Shown: positions 1 through 12,871 of the stretch, piece by piece | How the letters are laid out: every line of letters starts with the position of its first letter | Numbering within the stretch: position 1 is the stretch's first letter | Assembly (NCBI RefSeq): GCF_001279725.1 | Contig: NZ_LGDE01000249.1 | Location: 3,359-67,358 of the forward strand | Source of the DNA: Streptomyces sp. WM4235 | GTDB taxonomy: Bacteria > Actinomycetota > Actinomycetes > Streptomycetales > Streptomycetaceae | DNA length: 64,000 nucleotides | Reading direction: 5' to 3' | Notes under the pieces: model-generated | Told to the model about the DNA's origin: nothing | Databases searched by the model: none | What the model saw: the letters and a program-made list of their open reading frames with translations, nothing else | Made by a program: the position numbers and the translations under genes

Positions 1-3637
<3,637 letters not shown>

Positions 3638-3645
<8 letters not shown>

Positions 3646-5098
3646 CCCGAAGGGCTTCCTCACCACCCCGCGCGAGACCGCCTGTTCCCGTCCCGTGGCC
3701 GACCGGCTCAAGGACTGGAACGAGGTCTACGTTCCGGGCTCGCTGCTCCCGATCATCAGCAAGCAGGCCGGCCGCTGCATGGACTGCGGCATCCCGTTCT
3801 GCCACAACGGCTGCCCCCTCGGGAACCTGATCCCGGAGTGGAACGACTTCGCGTACCGCGAGGACTGGTCGGCGGCGTCCGAGCGCCTGCACGCCACGAA
3901 CAACTTCCCGGAGTTCACCGGGCGCCTGTGCCCGGCCCCGTGCGAGTCGGCGTGCGTCCTCGGCATCAACCAGCCCGCCGTCACGATCAAGAACGTCGAA
4001 GTCTCGATCATCGACAAGGCCTGGGACAACGGCAACGTCACCCCCCAGCCGCCCGAGCGGCTGTCCGGCAAGACGGCAGCCGTCATCGGCTCCGGCCCGG
4101 CGGGTCTCGCCGCGGCCCAGCAGCTGACCCGGGCGGGCCACACCGTGGTCGTGTACGAGCGCGCCGACCGCGTCGGCGGCCTGCTGCGCTACGGCATCCC
4201 CGAGTTCAAGATGGAGAAGGTGCACATCAACCGCCGCATCGAGCAGATGCGCGCGGAGGGCACCAAGTTCCGCACGGGCATCGAGGTCGGCCGCGACATC
4301 ACGGCCACCGACCTGCGCAAGCGGTTCGACGCGGTCGTCATCGCGGCCGGCGCCACCGTCTCCCGCGACCTGCCGGTCCCCGGGCGCGAGCTCAAGGGCA
4401 TCCACTTCGCGATGGAGTACCTGCCGCTCTCCAACAAGGTGCAGGAGGGCGACTTCGTCACCCCTCCGATCACCGCCGAGGGCAAGCACGTCGTCGTCAT
4501 CGGCGGCGGCGACACCGGCGCGGACTGCGTCGGCACCGCCCACCGCCAGGGCGCGGCCTCGGTCACGCAGCTGGAGATCATGCCCAAGCCGGGCGAGGAG
4601 CGGAACCCCAACCAGCCCTGGCCGACCTTCCCGATGCTGTACAAGGTCACCTCGGCCCACGAGGAGGGCGGCGAGCGGGTCTACTCCGTCTCCACCACCC
4701 ACTTCGAGGGCGACGAGGACGGCAACGTCCAGTCCCTGCACCTCGTCGAGGTCGCCTTCGAGGACGGCAAGCTCGTCCAGAAGGCGGGCACCGAACGCGT
4801 CCTCCCGGCGCAACTGGTCACCCTCGCCATGGGCTTCACCGGCACCGACCAGGAGAACGGTCTGGTCCAGCAGTTCGGCCTGGACCTCGACGCGCGCGGC
4901 AACATCGAGCGCGACGCCTCGTACGCGACCAACGTGGGCGGCGTCTTCGTCGCCGGCGACGCCGGCCGCGGCCAGTCGCTCATCGTGTGGGCCATCGCGG
5001 AGGGCCGCTCGGCCGCCCGCGGCGTGGACCGCTTCCTGACGGGCGCCAGCGCCCTGCCGTACCCGGTCAAGCCGACGGACCGTTCCATCACCGTGTAG
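3638..5098 (+). CDS. gltD: Glutamate synthase small subunit
   Basis: FAD/NADPH subunit that passes electrons from NADPH through 4Fe-4S clusters to GltB. The 486 residues carry the N-terminal ligand set C47-x2-C50-x4-C55-x3-C59 ([13 protein letters not shown]), a second cysteine run (CPAPCESAC near 104), an FAD Rossmann motif [10 protein letters not shown] near 150 and an NADPH motif GGGDTGADC near 288. The ATG lies inside the end of gltB, the usual order in actinobacteria. A strong terminator follows within 40 bases, ending the operon. Length and motifs match the family fully. Confidence 0.97.
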
Positions 5099-5112
5099 TA
5101 CCGACGGTGCAC

Positions 5113-5137
5113 CCTCCCCCGGGCCTTCCGGGGGAGG
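5113..5137 (+). terminator. gltBD terminator
   Basis: A perfect 10-bp stem (5113-5122 with 5128-5137) has a 5-base loop and starts 15 bases after the gltD stop. It has no long T tract, as is usual in Streptomyces. Confidence 0.75.
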
Positions 5138-5244
5138 ACCCCTCATACGGCCCGTACAACGACGTACGGAAACCCGACACCGCGCCCGCCATGTCCCCGA
5201 CCAGGGATGGCGGGCGCGGTGGCGTTCCCGGCAGGCCGGCGGCC

Positions 5245-8151
5245 TCAGCGGGGCGTCGAGCGGACCGTCAGGGCTGCCAGGGCCGAGCGGCTGGTGACGC
5301 CCGTCTTGTGGAAGATGTGCGACAGGTGGGTGTCGACCGTGCGCGGGCTCAGCCGCAGGCGCGCTGCGATCACCGGGGTGGTGAGGCCCTCCGCGACCAG
5401 GGCGGCGATCTGCTGTTCGCGCCGGGTCAGGGCGGGGAACCCGGACCCCCCGGCGGGCGTGGCCGCGGGTGACCCCGGGGCCCGGGCAGGGCCCGCCGCG
5501 GGCGTCGGCGTGGCCGGGTCGGGTGCCGCCGCGGGTGCCGGCGGCGGTTCGGGGGTCGGGGGGCGGGCGAGGTCCGCGAGGCCCGTCAACAGCCCGGCCC
5601 CGCCCGCCGCGGCCAGCCGGTGGCCCTGCTCCCACAGCGGCGCGGCCGCCGCCGCGTCGGCCGTCAGGGAGGCCCCGAACAGCAGCGACAGGGCCTCCCA
5701 CAGGGTGGCGCCCGAGCGCCCCGCCTCCTCGGCCGCCTCCACGAACCGACGCGCCGCCCCGGCCGTGTCGCCCCGGGCCGCCAGGAGCTGACCCTCGCCG
5801 CGCAGTGCCGCCGCCCGCTGGGCGGGCAGGTCGAGCAGGTCCGCGTCCCGGCGGGCCCGGGCGGCCCACGCCTCGGCGGCGGGCAGGTCGCCGTCGGCGA
5901 CGGCGGCGGTGACCAGGGCCTCCAGGAACAGGGGCCGCATGGACGGCTGGAGTGCGGCCAGGTCCGGTCCGCCACCGGCTCGCAGCATCGCGGACCGGGC
6001 CCGCCGGGGATCGCCCCCGTGCAGCGCGGCGTAACTGAGGACGCACCACGCGAGGGAGGCCCACCAACTGGTTCGGGGGCCGGCCGCGGCGACGGCCTCC
6101 TCGGCGACGGTCAGCGAGGTCCGGTCGCCGGGCGGCAGCGCGGCGATCAACACCTGCGCCTTGTTCGACAGGACGAGCGCGAGCAGTTCGTCGCTCCCGA
6201 TCCCGCGGGCGATGCTCTCGGCCTCGTCGGTCAGTTCCAGTGCCGACCCCAGCCGGCAGGTGTTCATGTGGACGATGGCCTTGCAGAGCAGCAGGTGCGG
6301 CAGCAGGTGCAGGGGGCCGCTGCGCCGGGCGATGGCCAGCCCCCGGTCGGCGTGCCGTTCCGCGTCGGTGTACCGCTCCAGGTAGAACTCGGCCCAGCCC
6401 AGCCGGGCCAACGGTTCGCACAGGTCGGCGAGGTCCCGGTCGGTGAGCGCGTCCACCCGGGCACCGGCGCGGTCGGTGAACTCCCGGGCGGACGCCAGAT
6501 TCCCCTCGTACGCCTCGCCGAGCGCCGCGACGGCCAGCGCCGTGGCCGCGGCCGGCTCGTTGCCGAGGGTCCGGGCCAGCTCGAAGGTGCGCTGTACGTC
6601 GGCCCGTACGGTCGGGTAGGCCGAGGCGTGCGGGGCGGACGAGCCGAGCTCCAGGCCGAGGGCCACCGCGTCGGCCGGTCCGGGCGCGGGGGTGCGGGAC
6701 AGCTCGCGCCGCAGCAGCGACACGGCGGCCGGGTAGTGCCCGAGGTGGCGTTCCATCGAGGCGCACAGGGTGACGGCCGCCGCGCGCACCCCGCCGTCGT
6801 CGCTCTCGGGCACCTCGGCGATCACCTCGTGCAGCAGGTCCCGGCTCTCCCGCAACGCGCCGCAGACGCTCAACGCCCGGGCCCGCCGCAGCCGCAGCTC
6901 CCGCCGCCGCACGGCGTTGTCGGGCGTGTCCGGGAGGACCCGCAGCACCACCTCCAGCCAGTGCGCGCAGCTCGCGGGGGCCGTTGTCGCGGACTGCTCG
7001 GCCGCGTCGAGCAGCACGGCCGCGAGGTCGGGGTCCCAGCGGGCGGCGAGGGCCCGTTCCACGTGGTGGGCCCGGACGGCGGCCGAGGCACCGGCCCCGG
7101 CCAGCGCCTCGGCCGCCCGCCGGTGCATGCCGGTACGGCGCCGGTGCTCGGTGTTCTCGTGGATCACCGTCCGCAGCACGGGATGGCGCAGCGACCAGCT
7201 GTCGCCGGGCCCGGGCCGCAGCAGGTCACGGCGGGCCAGCACGGCCAGGTCGGCGTCGAGCCGGGCCATGTCGGGTACGGCCGCCGTCAACGCCAGCAAC
7301 GGCGCCGTGGCCTGGTCCCCGAGCACGGCGACGGCCTCGGCGGTACGCCGCTGCGCGGTGGTGAGCGGGGTCAGTTCGTCGAGGAGCAGCGCGGCGAGCC
7401 CGCCGTCGGGGACGGCCGCGCCGGCCTGTCCCTGGAGCAGGGTCAGGAAGTACAGCGGGTTGCCCTCGCTGGCGGCGTACAGCCGGGCGGCCCGGGCGGG
7501 GGGCAGGCCGGGCACGAGGTCGGGCGCGAGCCGGGCGACGCAGGCCTCCTCGGGGAGCGGTCCGAGGTCCAGGCGCAGGACGGCGGCGGTGTCCACGCCC
7601 CGGGTGAGCGCGGCGGTGAGCGAGGGCGAGGTCTGCCGGTCCCGCCGGGCCACGGCGATGATCACCGGGGTGCGCGGGGGATGCCGTACGAGGTGGTCGA
7701 GCAGCTCCAGCGAGGCCGGGTCCGCCCAGTGGAGGTCGTCGAGGGCGATGAGCAGGCCCGGTCCGCCGCGGCCCAGGCGGGTGAGCAGACGCCCCGTCGC
7801 CCGGTGCACGGCGAACCGTTCGGCGTCCGCGCCGATCCCGCCCGCGTCCACCCCGTACAGGACGGGGGCGGCCGCCGCGGCGTCCGGCCCGTCCGGCGGC
7901 CCCGCGTCGAGGTCGGTGAAGGCGTCGGTGAACACCCCGAAGGGGATGTGCCGCTCGAACTCGGCCGCCCGGCCGCGCAGTACGGTCATGCCCCGGTCGG
8001 CGGCCCGCGCGCACAGTTCCGTCAGCAGGCGGCTCTTGCCGATTCCCGCGGCGCCCGTGAGGTCGACGACGGCGGGGGCGCCGCCGTCGAGCACCTCGAC
8101 CAGGTGCCGGAGTTCGGCGGCCCTCCCGACCAGTGGAGTCCTGCGCATCAT
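5245..8151 (-). CDS. LAL-type LuxR transcriptional regulator with AAA ATPase domain
   Basis: Large ATP-binding LuxR-family regulator (LAL/MalT-like) of 968 residues. The N-terminal AAA/AAA16 domain has Walker A GAAGIGKS at residues 33-40 and a Walker B-like LLIALDDLHWAD near 138. A long helical repeat region follows (TPR-like, about 330-830), then a disordered Pro/Ala linker. The last 65 residues form the LuxR helix-turn-helix (LTRREQQIAALVAEGL ... SPRTVDTHLSHIFHKTGV). I start at the ATG pair ending at 8151 because MRRTPLVGR is the family's usual N-terminus and a G-rich SD precedes it. Longer in-frame starts would overlap the divergent lipoprotein gene. The target is unknown. It is transcribed towards gltD but separated by that operon's terminator. 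Confidence 0.9.
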   Translation of the reverse strand: MMRRTPLVGRAAELRHLVEVLDGGAPAVVDLTGAAGIGKSRLLTELCARAADRGMTVLRGRAAEFERHIPFGVFTDAFTDLDAGPPDGPDAAAAAPVLYGVDAGGIGADAERFAVHRATGRLLTRLGRGGPGLLIALDDLHWADPASLELLDHLVRHPPRTPVIIAVARRDRQTSPSLTAALTRGVDTAAVLRLDLGPLPEEACVARLAPDLVPGLPPARAARLYAASEGNPLYFLTLLQGQAGAAVPDGGLAALLLDELTPLTTAQRRTAEAVAVLGDQATAPLLALTAAVPDMARLDADLAVLARRDLLRPGPGDSWSLRHPVLRTVIHENTEHRRRTGMHRRAAEALAGAGASAAVRAHHVERALAARWDPDLAAVLLDAAEQSATTAPASCAHWLEVVLRVLPDTPDNAVRRRELRLRRARALSVCGALRESRDLLHEVIAEVPESDDGGVRAAAVTLCASMERHLGHYPAAVSLLRRELSRTPAPGPADAVALGLELGSSAPHASAYPTVRADVQRTFELARTLGNEPAAATALAVAALGEAYEGNLASAREFTDRAGARVDALTDRDLADLCEPLARLGWAEFYLERYTDAERHADRGLAIARRSGPLHLLPHLLLCKAIVHMNTCRLGSALELTDEAESIARGIGSDELLALVLSNKAQVLIAALPPGDRTSLTVAEEAVAAAGPRTSWWASLAWCVLSYAALHGGDPRRARSAMLRAGGGPDLAALQPSMRPLFLEALVTAAVADGDLPAAEAWAARARRDADLLDLPAQRAAALRGEGQLLAARGDTAGAARRFVEAAEEAGRSGATLWEALSLLFGASLTADAAAAAPLWEQGHRLAAAGGAGLLTGLADLARPPTPEPPPAPAAAPDPATPTPAAGPARAPGSPAATPAGGSGFPALTRREQQIAALVAEGLTTPVIAARLRLSPRTVDTHLSHIFHKTGVTSRSALAALTVRSTPR

Positions 8152-8299
8152 CAGCCCCCCGAGTCGGCGCCGGCCCGGACCGGTACACCCGGATTGTCTC
8201 CCGTACGCCCGGCCTACGTAGGTGGTTCCACGGATGTGGGACGGCAGGCGGGCTGTCACGCTCGGAATCGACTCCGGCTGTGTCTGACGAGGAGGCCGC

Positions 8300-8983
8300 A
8301 TGCGTCGATTACGCGTACTCGTGGTTGCGTTCCTGACCGTTCCCGCGCTCGCGCTCGCGGGCTGCGGAGGGCATGGGGCGCCCCGGTCCCTGCCCTCCGA
8401 TCCGCTCGTGCCGAGCACGACGACGTCCTCCGCCGCCGCACCGACGCCCACACCCTCCCCGACACCCACACCCACCCCGACCCCCTGGCCGACCCCGACG
8501 TGCACGGTCACCTCCGGCATGGGCCCGGACGAGAAGGCCGACTACCTCAAGGCCCTCAGGAGCAAGGACCGCCCCGACTACAGCGCCCTGTTCATGACGG
8601 ACACCGGGGTCTACCTGAGCCTGAAGGACGGCAAACGCCCGTGCGAGGCGGTGGAGGTGAAGATCAGCCACTTCCGGGTCGACATGACCCGCGCCACGAG
8701 CAAGCCGGGCTACTCCCACTCCTACAAGCCGATCAACACGGTCGTCGTCAAGGTCGGGCCCCGCGACGGGTTCGCCCCGGGGAGCGTCCCCCCGCCACCG
8801 CAGGGATGCGGGGGAACGCTGTCCGTCCTGTACGTCGGTGACGAGATCACCGAGGACGACCTGCCGGACGAACTCCGGCTCCCGAGCACCGATTCCTCGA
8901 TCGACTGGACGCTGGTCGTGCTCACCGCGGACCGCGCCCTCGACGGGGTCTTCCAGCCGCCGGCCGTCCTACAGAACTGCTGA
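8300..8983 (+). CDS. Secreted lipoprotein with Pro-Thr-rich linker
   Basis: A 227-residue protein with an N-terminal signal (MRRLRVLVVAFLTVPALALAGC) ending in lipobox LAGC, so Cys22 should be lipidated and the protein anchored outside the membrane. Residues about 46-66 are a Thr-Pro repeat (PTPTPSPTPTPTPTP), a cell-wall-spanning style linker. The globular remainder (about 70-227) matches no family I recognise. It is divergent from the LuxR gene with 148 bases between, so that regulator could control it (inference). Confidence 0.85.
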   Translation: MRRLRVLVVAFLTVPALALAGCGGHGAPRSLPSDPLVPSTTTSSAAAPTPTPSPTPTPTPTPWPTPTCTVTSGMGPDEKADYLKALRSKDRPDYSALFMTDTGVYLSLKDGKRPCEAVEVKISHFRVDMTRATSKPGYSHSYKPINTVVVKVGPRDGFAPGSVPPPPQGCGGTLSVLYVGDEITEDDLPDELRLPSTDSSIDWTLVVLTADRALDGVFQPPAVLQNC

Positions 8984-9066
8984 GCCGGCCCGGCGGGACG
9001 GCGCGCCGTGGGGGTGTGCGTCGACCGCCGGGCCACGGGGCCGCTCCTCGGCGGGGGAGCGGGAAA

Positions 9067-9108
9067 CACGACGGGCGGTACCGCTGGGGGGCGGTACCGC
9101 CCGTCGTG
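9067..9108. terminator. Perfect 18-bp hairpin downstream of the lipoprotein gene
   Basis: An exact 18-bp inverted repeat (9067-9084 with 9091-9108) around a TGGGGG loop lies 84 bases after the lipoprotein stop. Apart from this hairpin and the adjacent repeat I see nothing gene-like in the 373 bases from 8984 to 9356. It probably acts as a terminator. Confidence 0.7.
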
Positions 9109-9138
9109 ACGGGTCGTCACGGCGCCCGTCGTGACGGG
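9100..9138. repeat. Direct repeat of a 14-bp palindrome
   Basis: CCCGTCGTGACGGG occurs at 9100-9113 and again at 9125-9138. Each copy is itself an inverted repeat (CCCGTC-GT-GACGGG), and the first overlaps the right arm of the 18-bp hairpin. Confidence 0.6.
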
Positions 9139-9356
9139 GCCGGGCCCGGTTCGCTCGTGCGGGTGACGCGTCGCGGGAGCGGCGAGGGCGCCGGTTCCGC
9201 CCGACGAGGGCCGGACACCGGTCCGGGGTTCGGCGGGCCGGATCCGGGAGGGGGCGGGGGCCGCCGTCCTGGCGGGTCCGACCGTAGGCCGTACGGCCCA
9301 TGTGCGGCGGATCGCGGCGCGGTTGAGGGCACCTGCCGTCTGGTAACTGTGGCCCC

Positions 9357-10649
9357 ATGCCCTCCCGAATGCTGCTGCTGCGCTGTCTGCTGGGCGCCGC
9401 CCTGCTCATGCCCGCCCAGGCCGCGGTCGCCGTCACCGCCCCGGGCGGCGAAGGACGCACCGTCGACTACCGCGGGCTGCGGCTCACCGTCCCCGCCGAC
9501 TGGCGGGTCGTCGACCTCGACCGGACCCCCGACGCCTGCCTGCGCCTCGACCGGCCCACGCTGTACCTCGGCCACGCCGGGACCCAGGCCGAATGCACCG
9601 GCCGGGCCGCCGTCAACCGCGCCGACACCCTGCACCTGGAGCCCCTCGACGGTGCCCCGCCGCGCGCCGACGTCCCCACCCTGAAGGCGAGCCCCGGGGC
9701 TCCGCTCCCGCGGACCGGGAGCGACAGCAACGAGCTGCGGTACGCGCTGCGCGGCTCCGGGGTGATGGCCACCGTCTCGTACGGCACCGGGCCCGACGCG
9801 GTACGCGGCCTCCTGGAGCGGGCCCGCCGCACGCCCGCCGGCGCCCCCGGGACGGTGGTTGACGTCGTGACCGCCGTCCTGCCGGCGCCCCGCAGCGCCC
9901 AGGAACCGTTCACCGGCCTCGGCTTCGACGCCTGCACCGCCCCGACCCAGACGGCGATGACCGCCTGGCGGCAGGGCTCGCCCTTCGGCGCCGTCGGCGT
10001 GTACATCGGCGGCCTGGCCCGGGCCTGCGCGCAGCCGCAACTGACCTCCGGCTGGATCCGCAGGCAGACCGGGGCGGGCTGGCACCTGATGCCGATCTGG
10101 GTGGGCCCGCAGCCCTGGCGCAGCAACACCACCGGGCTGTCCACCGACCCCTCCCGGGCCAACGAGCAGGGCATCGCCGCAGCCGAGGGCGCCGCCGACG
10201 CGGCACGGTCACTGGGCCTGGGCGCGGGCACGCTCCTCTACAACGACCTGGAGCACTACACCGATCGGGCCACCTGGGACGCCCCGGTCGTGGCCTACCT
10301 CACCGCCTGGACGGTGCGGTTGCACGAGCTGGGCTACAAGTCGGCGGCCTACGTGCACGCGGCCTCCGGGGTGCCGGCGCTGAGCGCGCACCACCACCAG
10401 GCGCCGCAGGCCATGCCGGACGTGCTGTGGGTGGCCCGCTGGAACCTCTCCGCGAGCGCCTCGGACGCCGACATGGGCCTGCCCACCGGGACGACCAAGT
10501 GGGCGGGCCCGCGCCGGGCCCACCAGTTCCGCGGCGGTCACGACGCCACGTACGGCGGGGTGACGATCAACATCGACCGCAGTTGGATCGACGTCGATCC
10601 CCGCCTCCTCGTCGTCCCCGGGGCGATCGGGCTCGGCCCCCTGGCCTGA
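9357..10649 (+). CDS. Secreted DUF1906 glycoside hydrolase-like protein
   Basis: A 430-residue protein with a Sec-type signal peptide (MPSRMLLLRCLLGAALLMPAQAAVA). Residues about 30-180 are an uncharacterised N-terminal region. The C-terminal half (about 185-425) has the features of the DUF1906 / Rv2525c-like glycoside hydrolase fold: GLGFDACTAP at the start, a YIGG strand, the acidic LYNDLEHY segment and an Asp-rich end (NIDRSWIDVDP). Proteins of this group are thought to act on the cell wall or be secreted, but substrates are not settled. It appears monocistronic, with converging genes downstream. Confidence 0.8.
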   Translation: MPSRMLLLRCLLGAALLMPAQAAVAVTAPGGEGRTVDYRGLRLTVPADWRVVDLDRTPDACLRLDRPTLYLGHAGTQAECTGRAAVNRADTLHLEPLDGAPPRADVPTLKASPGAPLPRTGSDSNELRYALRGSGVMATVSYGTGPDAVRGLLERARRTPAGAPGTVVDVVTAVLPAPRSAQEPFTGLGFDACTAPTQTAMTAWRQGSPFGAVGVYIGGLARACAQPQLTSGWIRRQTGAGWHLMPIWVGPQPWRSNTTGLSTDPSRANEQGIAAAEGAADAARSLGLGAGTLLYNDLEHYTDRATWDAPVVAYLTAWTVRLHELGYKSAAYVHAASGVPALSAHHHQAPQAMPDVLWVARWNLSASASDADMGLPTGTTKWAGPRRAHQFRGGHDATYGGVTINIDRSWIDVDPRLLVVPGAIGLGPLA

Positions 10650-10657
10650 GGGGCGTC

Positions 10658-11185
10658 TCAGCCGGCGGGGGAGTCCCCGGCCGGGTCCTCGCGCGGCGGT
10701 TCGTCGTCGTTGCCCCGGCGCAGGGTGTGGACGCCGCGCGCCGGGGTCCACGTCCGCACCACCAGGTCGTCGCCCTCGACGGTGATCCGCACGATCTCCG
10801 TCAGGTCGGCGTGGAAGAGGTGGAAGGGGTGCGGGGTCTCGGTCTCCTCCGCGTACCGGTGGAGCTCCGGCGGGTCCACGAGCTCCAGCGCCCGCCCGGA
10901 GATCCGGACGTCCCCGCCCTCCATCTCCTCGCCGGGGCCCGGGTTGGAGTGCAGCGCGAAACGGGGGTCGCGCTGGAGGTCCCTGGCCTTCATGGAACCG
11001 GCCATCATGCCGAGCCACAGTTCACCGCCGCGGATGTCCACGTTCAGCCCGGCCAGTCGGGGCGAGCCGTCCTTGCGGAGGGTGCCGAGGACGTGGTGCG
11101 GATACCGTGCGAAGCGGGCTCGGACGGCCGCCGCGAACTCCGGCTCCGCCGTCTCGAACACGGCCCAGTTGTTCGTCGTCGTCAT
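10658..11185 (-). CDS. Pyridoxamine 5'-phosphate oxidase-family protein
   Basis: A 175-residue split-beta-barrel (PPOX/FMN-binding) protein. The core is YPHHVLGTLRKDGSPRLAGLNVDIRGGELWLGM followed by a strand ending in FALHS, the usual flavin/F420-site layout. An acidic tail follows (DDEPPREDP). Likely a small flavin- or F420-dependent oxidoreductase of unknown substrate. I chose the ATG at 11185 (MTTTNNWAVF) from family similarity; an ATG 12 bases upstream is also possible. Confidence 0.8.
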   Translation of the reverse strand: MTTTNNWAVFETAEPEFAAAVRARFARYPHHVLGTLRKDGSPRLAGLNVDIRGGELWLGMMAGSMKARDLQRDPRFALHSNPGPGEEMEGGDVRISGRALELVDPPELHRYAEETETPHPFHLFHADLTEIVRITVEGDDLVVRTWTPARGVHTLRRGNDDEPPREDPAGDSPAG

Positions 11186-11221
11186 CCCTCCATCCAAGCG
11201 CGGATCGCGCGCCGCCGCCGC

Positions 11222-11950
11222 TCAGACGCGCACGATGCCGGCCGCCCGGGCCGCCGCCAGCCAGGACGGGAACTCCGCGACCAGCCGGTCGTACAGCACG
11301 TCGTCCGGGACCCGGCGCGGATCCTCGCCGGCGTGGAAGTAGCCCGCGTTGTCGACGACCCGCTTCGCGGGGACGGGCAGTTCGTCGAGGCGGCGCAGGA
11401 AGTCGAACTGGGTGCTGCGGGTGTTGCCGAAGCCGACGAACTGCCAGAACAGCGGCAGCCGGGCGGCCTTGCAGAGGTAGCGCTCCGCCGCGAGCTTGTT
11501 GATCGGGCCGCCGTCCGTCTGGAAGACCACCAGGGCCGGGGCCGAGGAGCCCGAGTCGAGGTAGTGGTCGATGACCGCGTCCATCGCCAGGTGGTAGGCC
11601 GTCTTGCCCATGTGGCCCAGGCCGGCGGCGATCTCGGTGACCCGCCCGGCGTGGTCGGCCAGGGAGACCTCCGCGACCGCGTCCACCTCCGTGGAGAAGA
11701 ACACGACGGGCACCCGGCCGTCGGTGTCCAGGTGGGCGGAGAGCCCCAGTACCCGATCGGCGAGGGACTGCACGCTGCCGTCCTGGTAGTACGGGCGCAT
11801 CGACCCCGAGTAGTCCAGGACCAGGTACACGCAGGCCCGACCGCCCTCCATGCCGTGTTTGCGCAGCGACACCCCGGCGCTCTTGTACAGGTTCACCAAC
11901 GCCGGAGCGGCTTCTTCCAACTTGCGGAGGTTTATCGCGCTACCCGTCAT
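11222..11950 (-). CDS. VWA domain protein (TerD/tellurium-type)
   Basis: A 242-residue protein that is essentially one von Willebrand A domain. The MIDAS motif DYSGSM lies near residue 46, the conserved Thr in GKTAYHLAM near 117 and the final Asp in VFQTDGG near 144. VWA proteins that begin INLRKLEEAAP are usual companions of tellurium-resistance (Ter) proteins in Streptomyces, but no ter gene is adjacent here. A role as a metal-dependent scaffold is inference. Confidence 0.82.
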   Translation of the reverse strand: MTGSAINLRKLEEAAPALVNLYKSAGVSLRKHGMEGGRACVYLVLDYSGSMRPYYQDGSVQSLADRVLGLSAHLDTDGRVPVVFFSTEVDAVAEVSLADHAGRVTEIAAGLGHMGKTAYHLAMDAVIDHYLDSGSSAPALVVFQTDGGPINKLAAERYLCKAARLPLFWQFVGFGNTRSTQFDFLRRLDELPVPAKRVVDNAGYFHAGEDPRRVPDDVLYDRLVAEFPSWLAAARAAGIVRV

Positions 11951-12109
11951 GGCGCCGAGCGTACGGCAGCCGGCGGCGCCGAAACCCGGTGTCGCGCCGG
12001 CCGCTCCCAGGCCCCCGTGCGATCGGATCATCCCGCCCGCGAGGCGCGTGCGGCCGGCTCCGAGCGGGTGGGCCCCGCCGTCGCGGGGCGTTCCGGCGTT
12101 CCGGCGGGC

Positions 12110-12697
12110 CTACGGCCGTGTGCCGCGCTCCGTCGCGAGTGCCTCGATGTCGTCGAGCATCGCGGCCGCCAGGTCGCGCTCGGAGGCGTAGTACCGTTCG
12201 GCCCACTTGAGGGTCAGCGCCGGGTAGGCCCAGGAGGCCTCCTGTTCGGCCTCTTCCGCGTCCGCCACCGCACTGAGGCGCATCGTCTCCGCGAACTCCC
12301 GTTGCCGTAGCAGGACTTCGCGCATCTGCTCCGGCTCCAGCAGGTGGCCGAGCCACAGTCGGAGCATGGGGCCGTGCTTGAGCACCGGTGGGTCGACCGG
12401 CGCCTCGCGCGCCCATTCCCGTACGGCCGTCATGCCTTCGTCGGTGATCCGGTACACGCGTTTGTCGCGGGTGCCGGTCTCCTGGGCGATCAGGCGCGAG
12501 GAGGCGTATCCGGCCTTCTCCAGCCGCTTGAGTTCGCTGTAGATCTGACTGAAGGACGGGCTCCAGTAGAAGAAGCGCAGCGATCGGTCGGACCACTTCT
12601 TCAGGTCGTAGCCGGAGAGCTCCTCGCCGAAGGAGAGCAGTCCGAGCACTGCCCAGCCGGTCGCGGGGAGGGTGCGCCTGTTCGTCTCGTCTGCCAC
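12110..12697 (-). CDS. PadR-family transcriptional regulator
   Basis: A 195-residue PadR regulator. The winged helix is at residues about 14-95 (AVLGLLSFGEELSGYDLKKW ... YSELKRLEKAGY ... RVYRITDEG), followed by the C-terminal PadR_2 helical dimerisation region. It is divergent from the SDR gene at 12872 across 174 bases containing a clear inverted repeat, so it probably represses that operon and itself. Confidence 0.92.
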   Translation of the reverse strand: MADETNRRTLPATGWAVLGLLSFGEELSGYDLKKWSDRSLRFFYWSPSFSQIYSELKRLEKAGYASSRLIAQETGTRDKRVYRITDEGMTAVREWAREAPVDPPVLKHGPMLRLWLGHLLEPEQMREVLLRQREFAETMRLSAVADAEEAEQEASWAYPALTLKWAERYYASERDLAAAMLDDIEALATERGTRP

Positions 12698-12760
12698 GCG
12701 GCGCAGTCTACGACCGGTCCGCGCGGGCTCTCTTCCCTCGACAGAACGTGACTGCTAGAA

Positions 12761-12779
12761 GTATTCCTCATAGGCATAC
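12761..12779. promoter_or_regulatory. Candidate PadR operator
   Basis: GTATTCCT-CAT-AGGCATAC is an inverted repeat with 7 of 8 arm positions matching. It lies 63 bases from the PadR start in the divergent promoter region. Its position and symmetry suggest an operator; the binding protein is inferred. Confidence 0.55.
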
Positions 12780-12871
12780 CTGGCCCCGTCCCCCGGGAGG
12801 CGTGCGTGGAGACCAGCCGCCGGTGGGGCCGGAAGGTCATCCCGCGCTCACGTGCCCTGGAGGGCCGAACC

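Noticed and set aside
5620..8841. A long plus-strand open frame opposite the LuxR regulator gene
   Set aside because: Gly/Arg/Gln-rich low-complexity translation, typical of a high-GC shadow frame; the opposite strand carries clear Walker and LuxR motifs.
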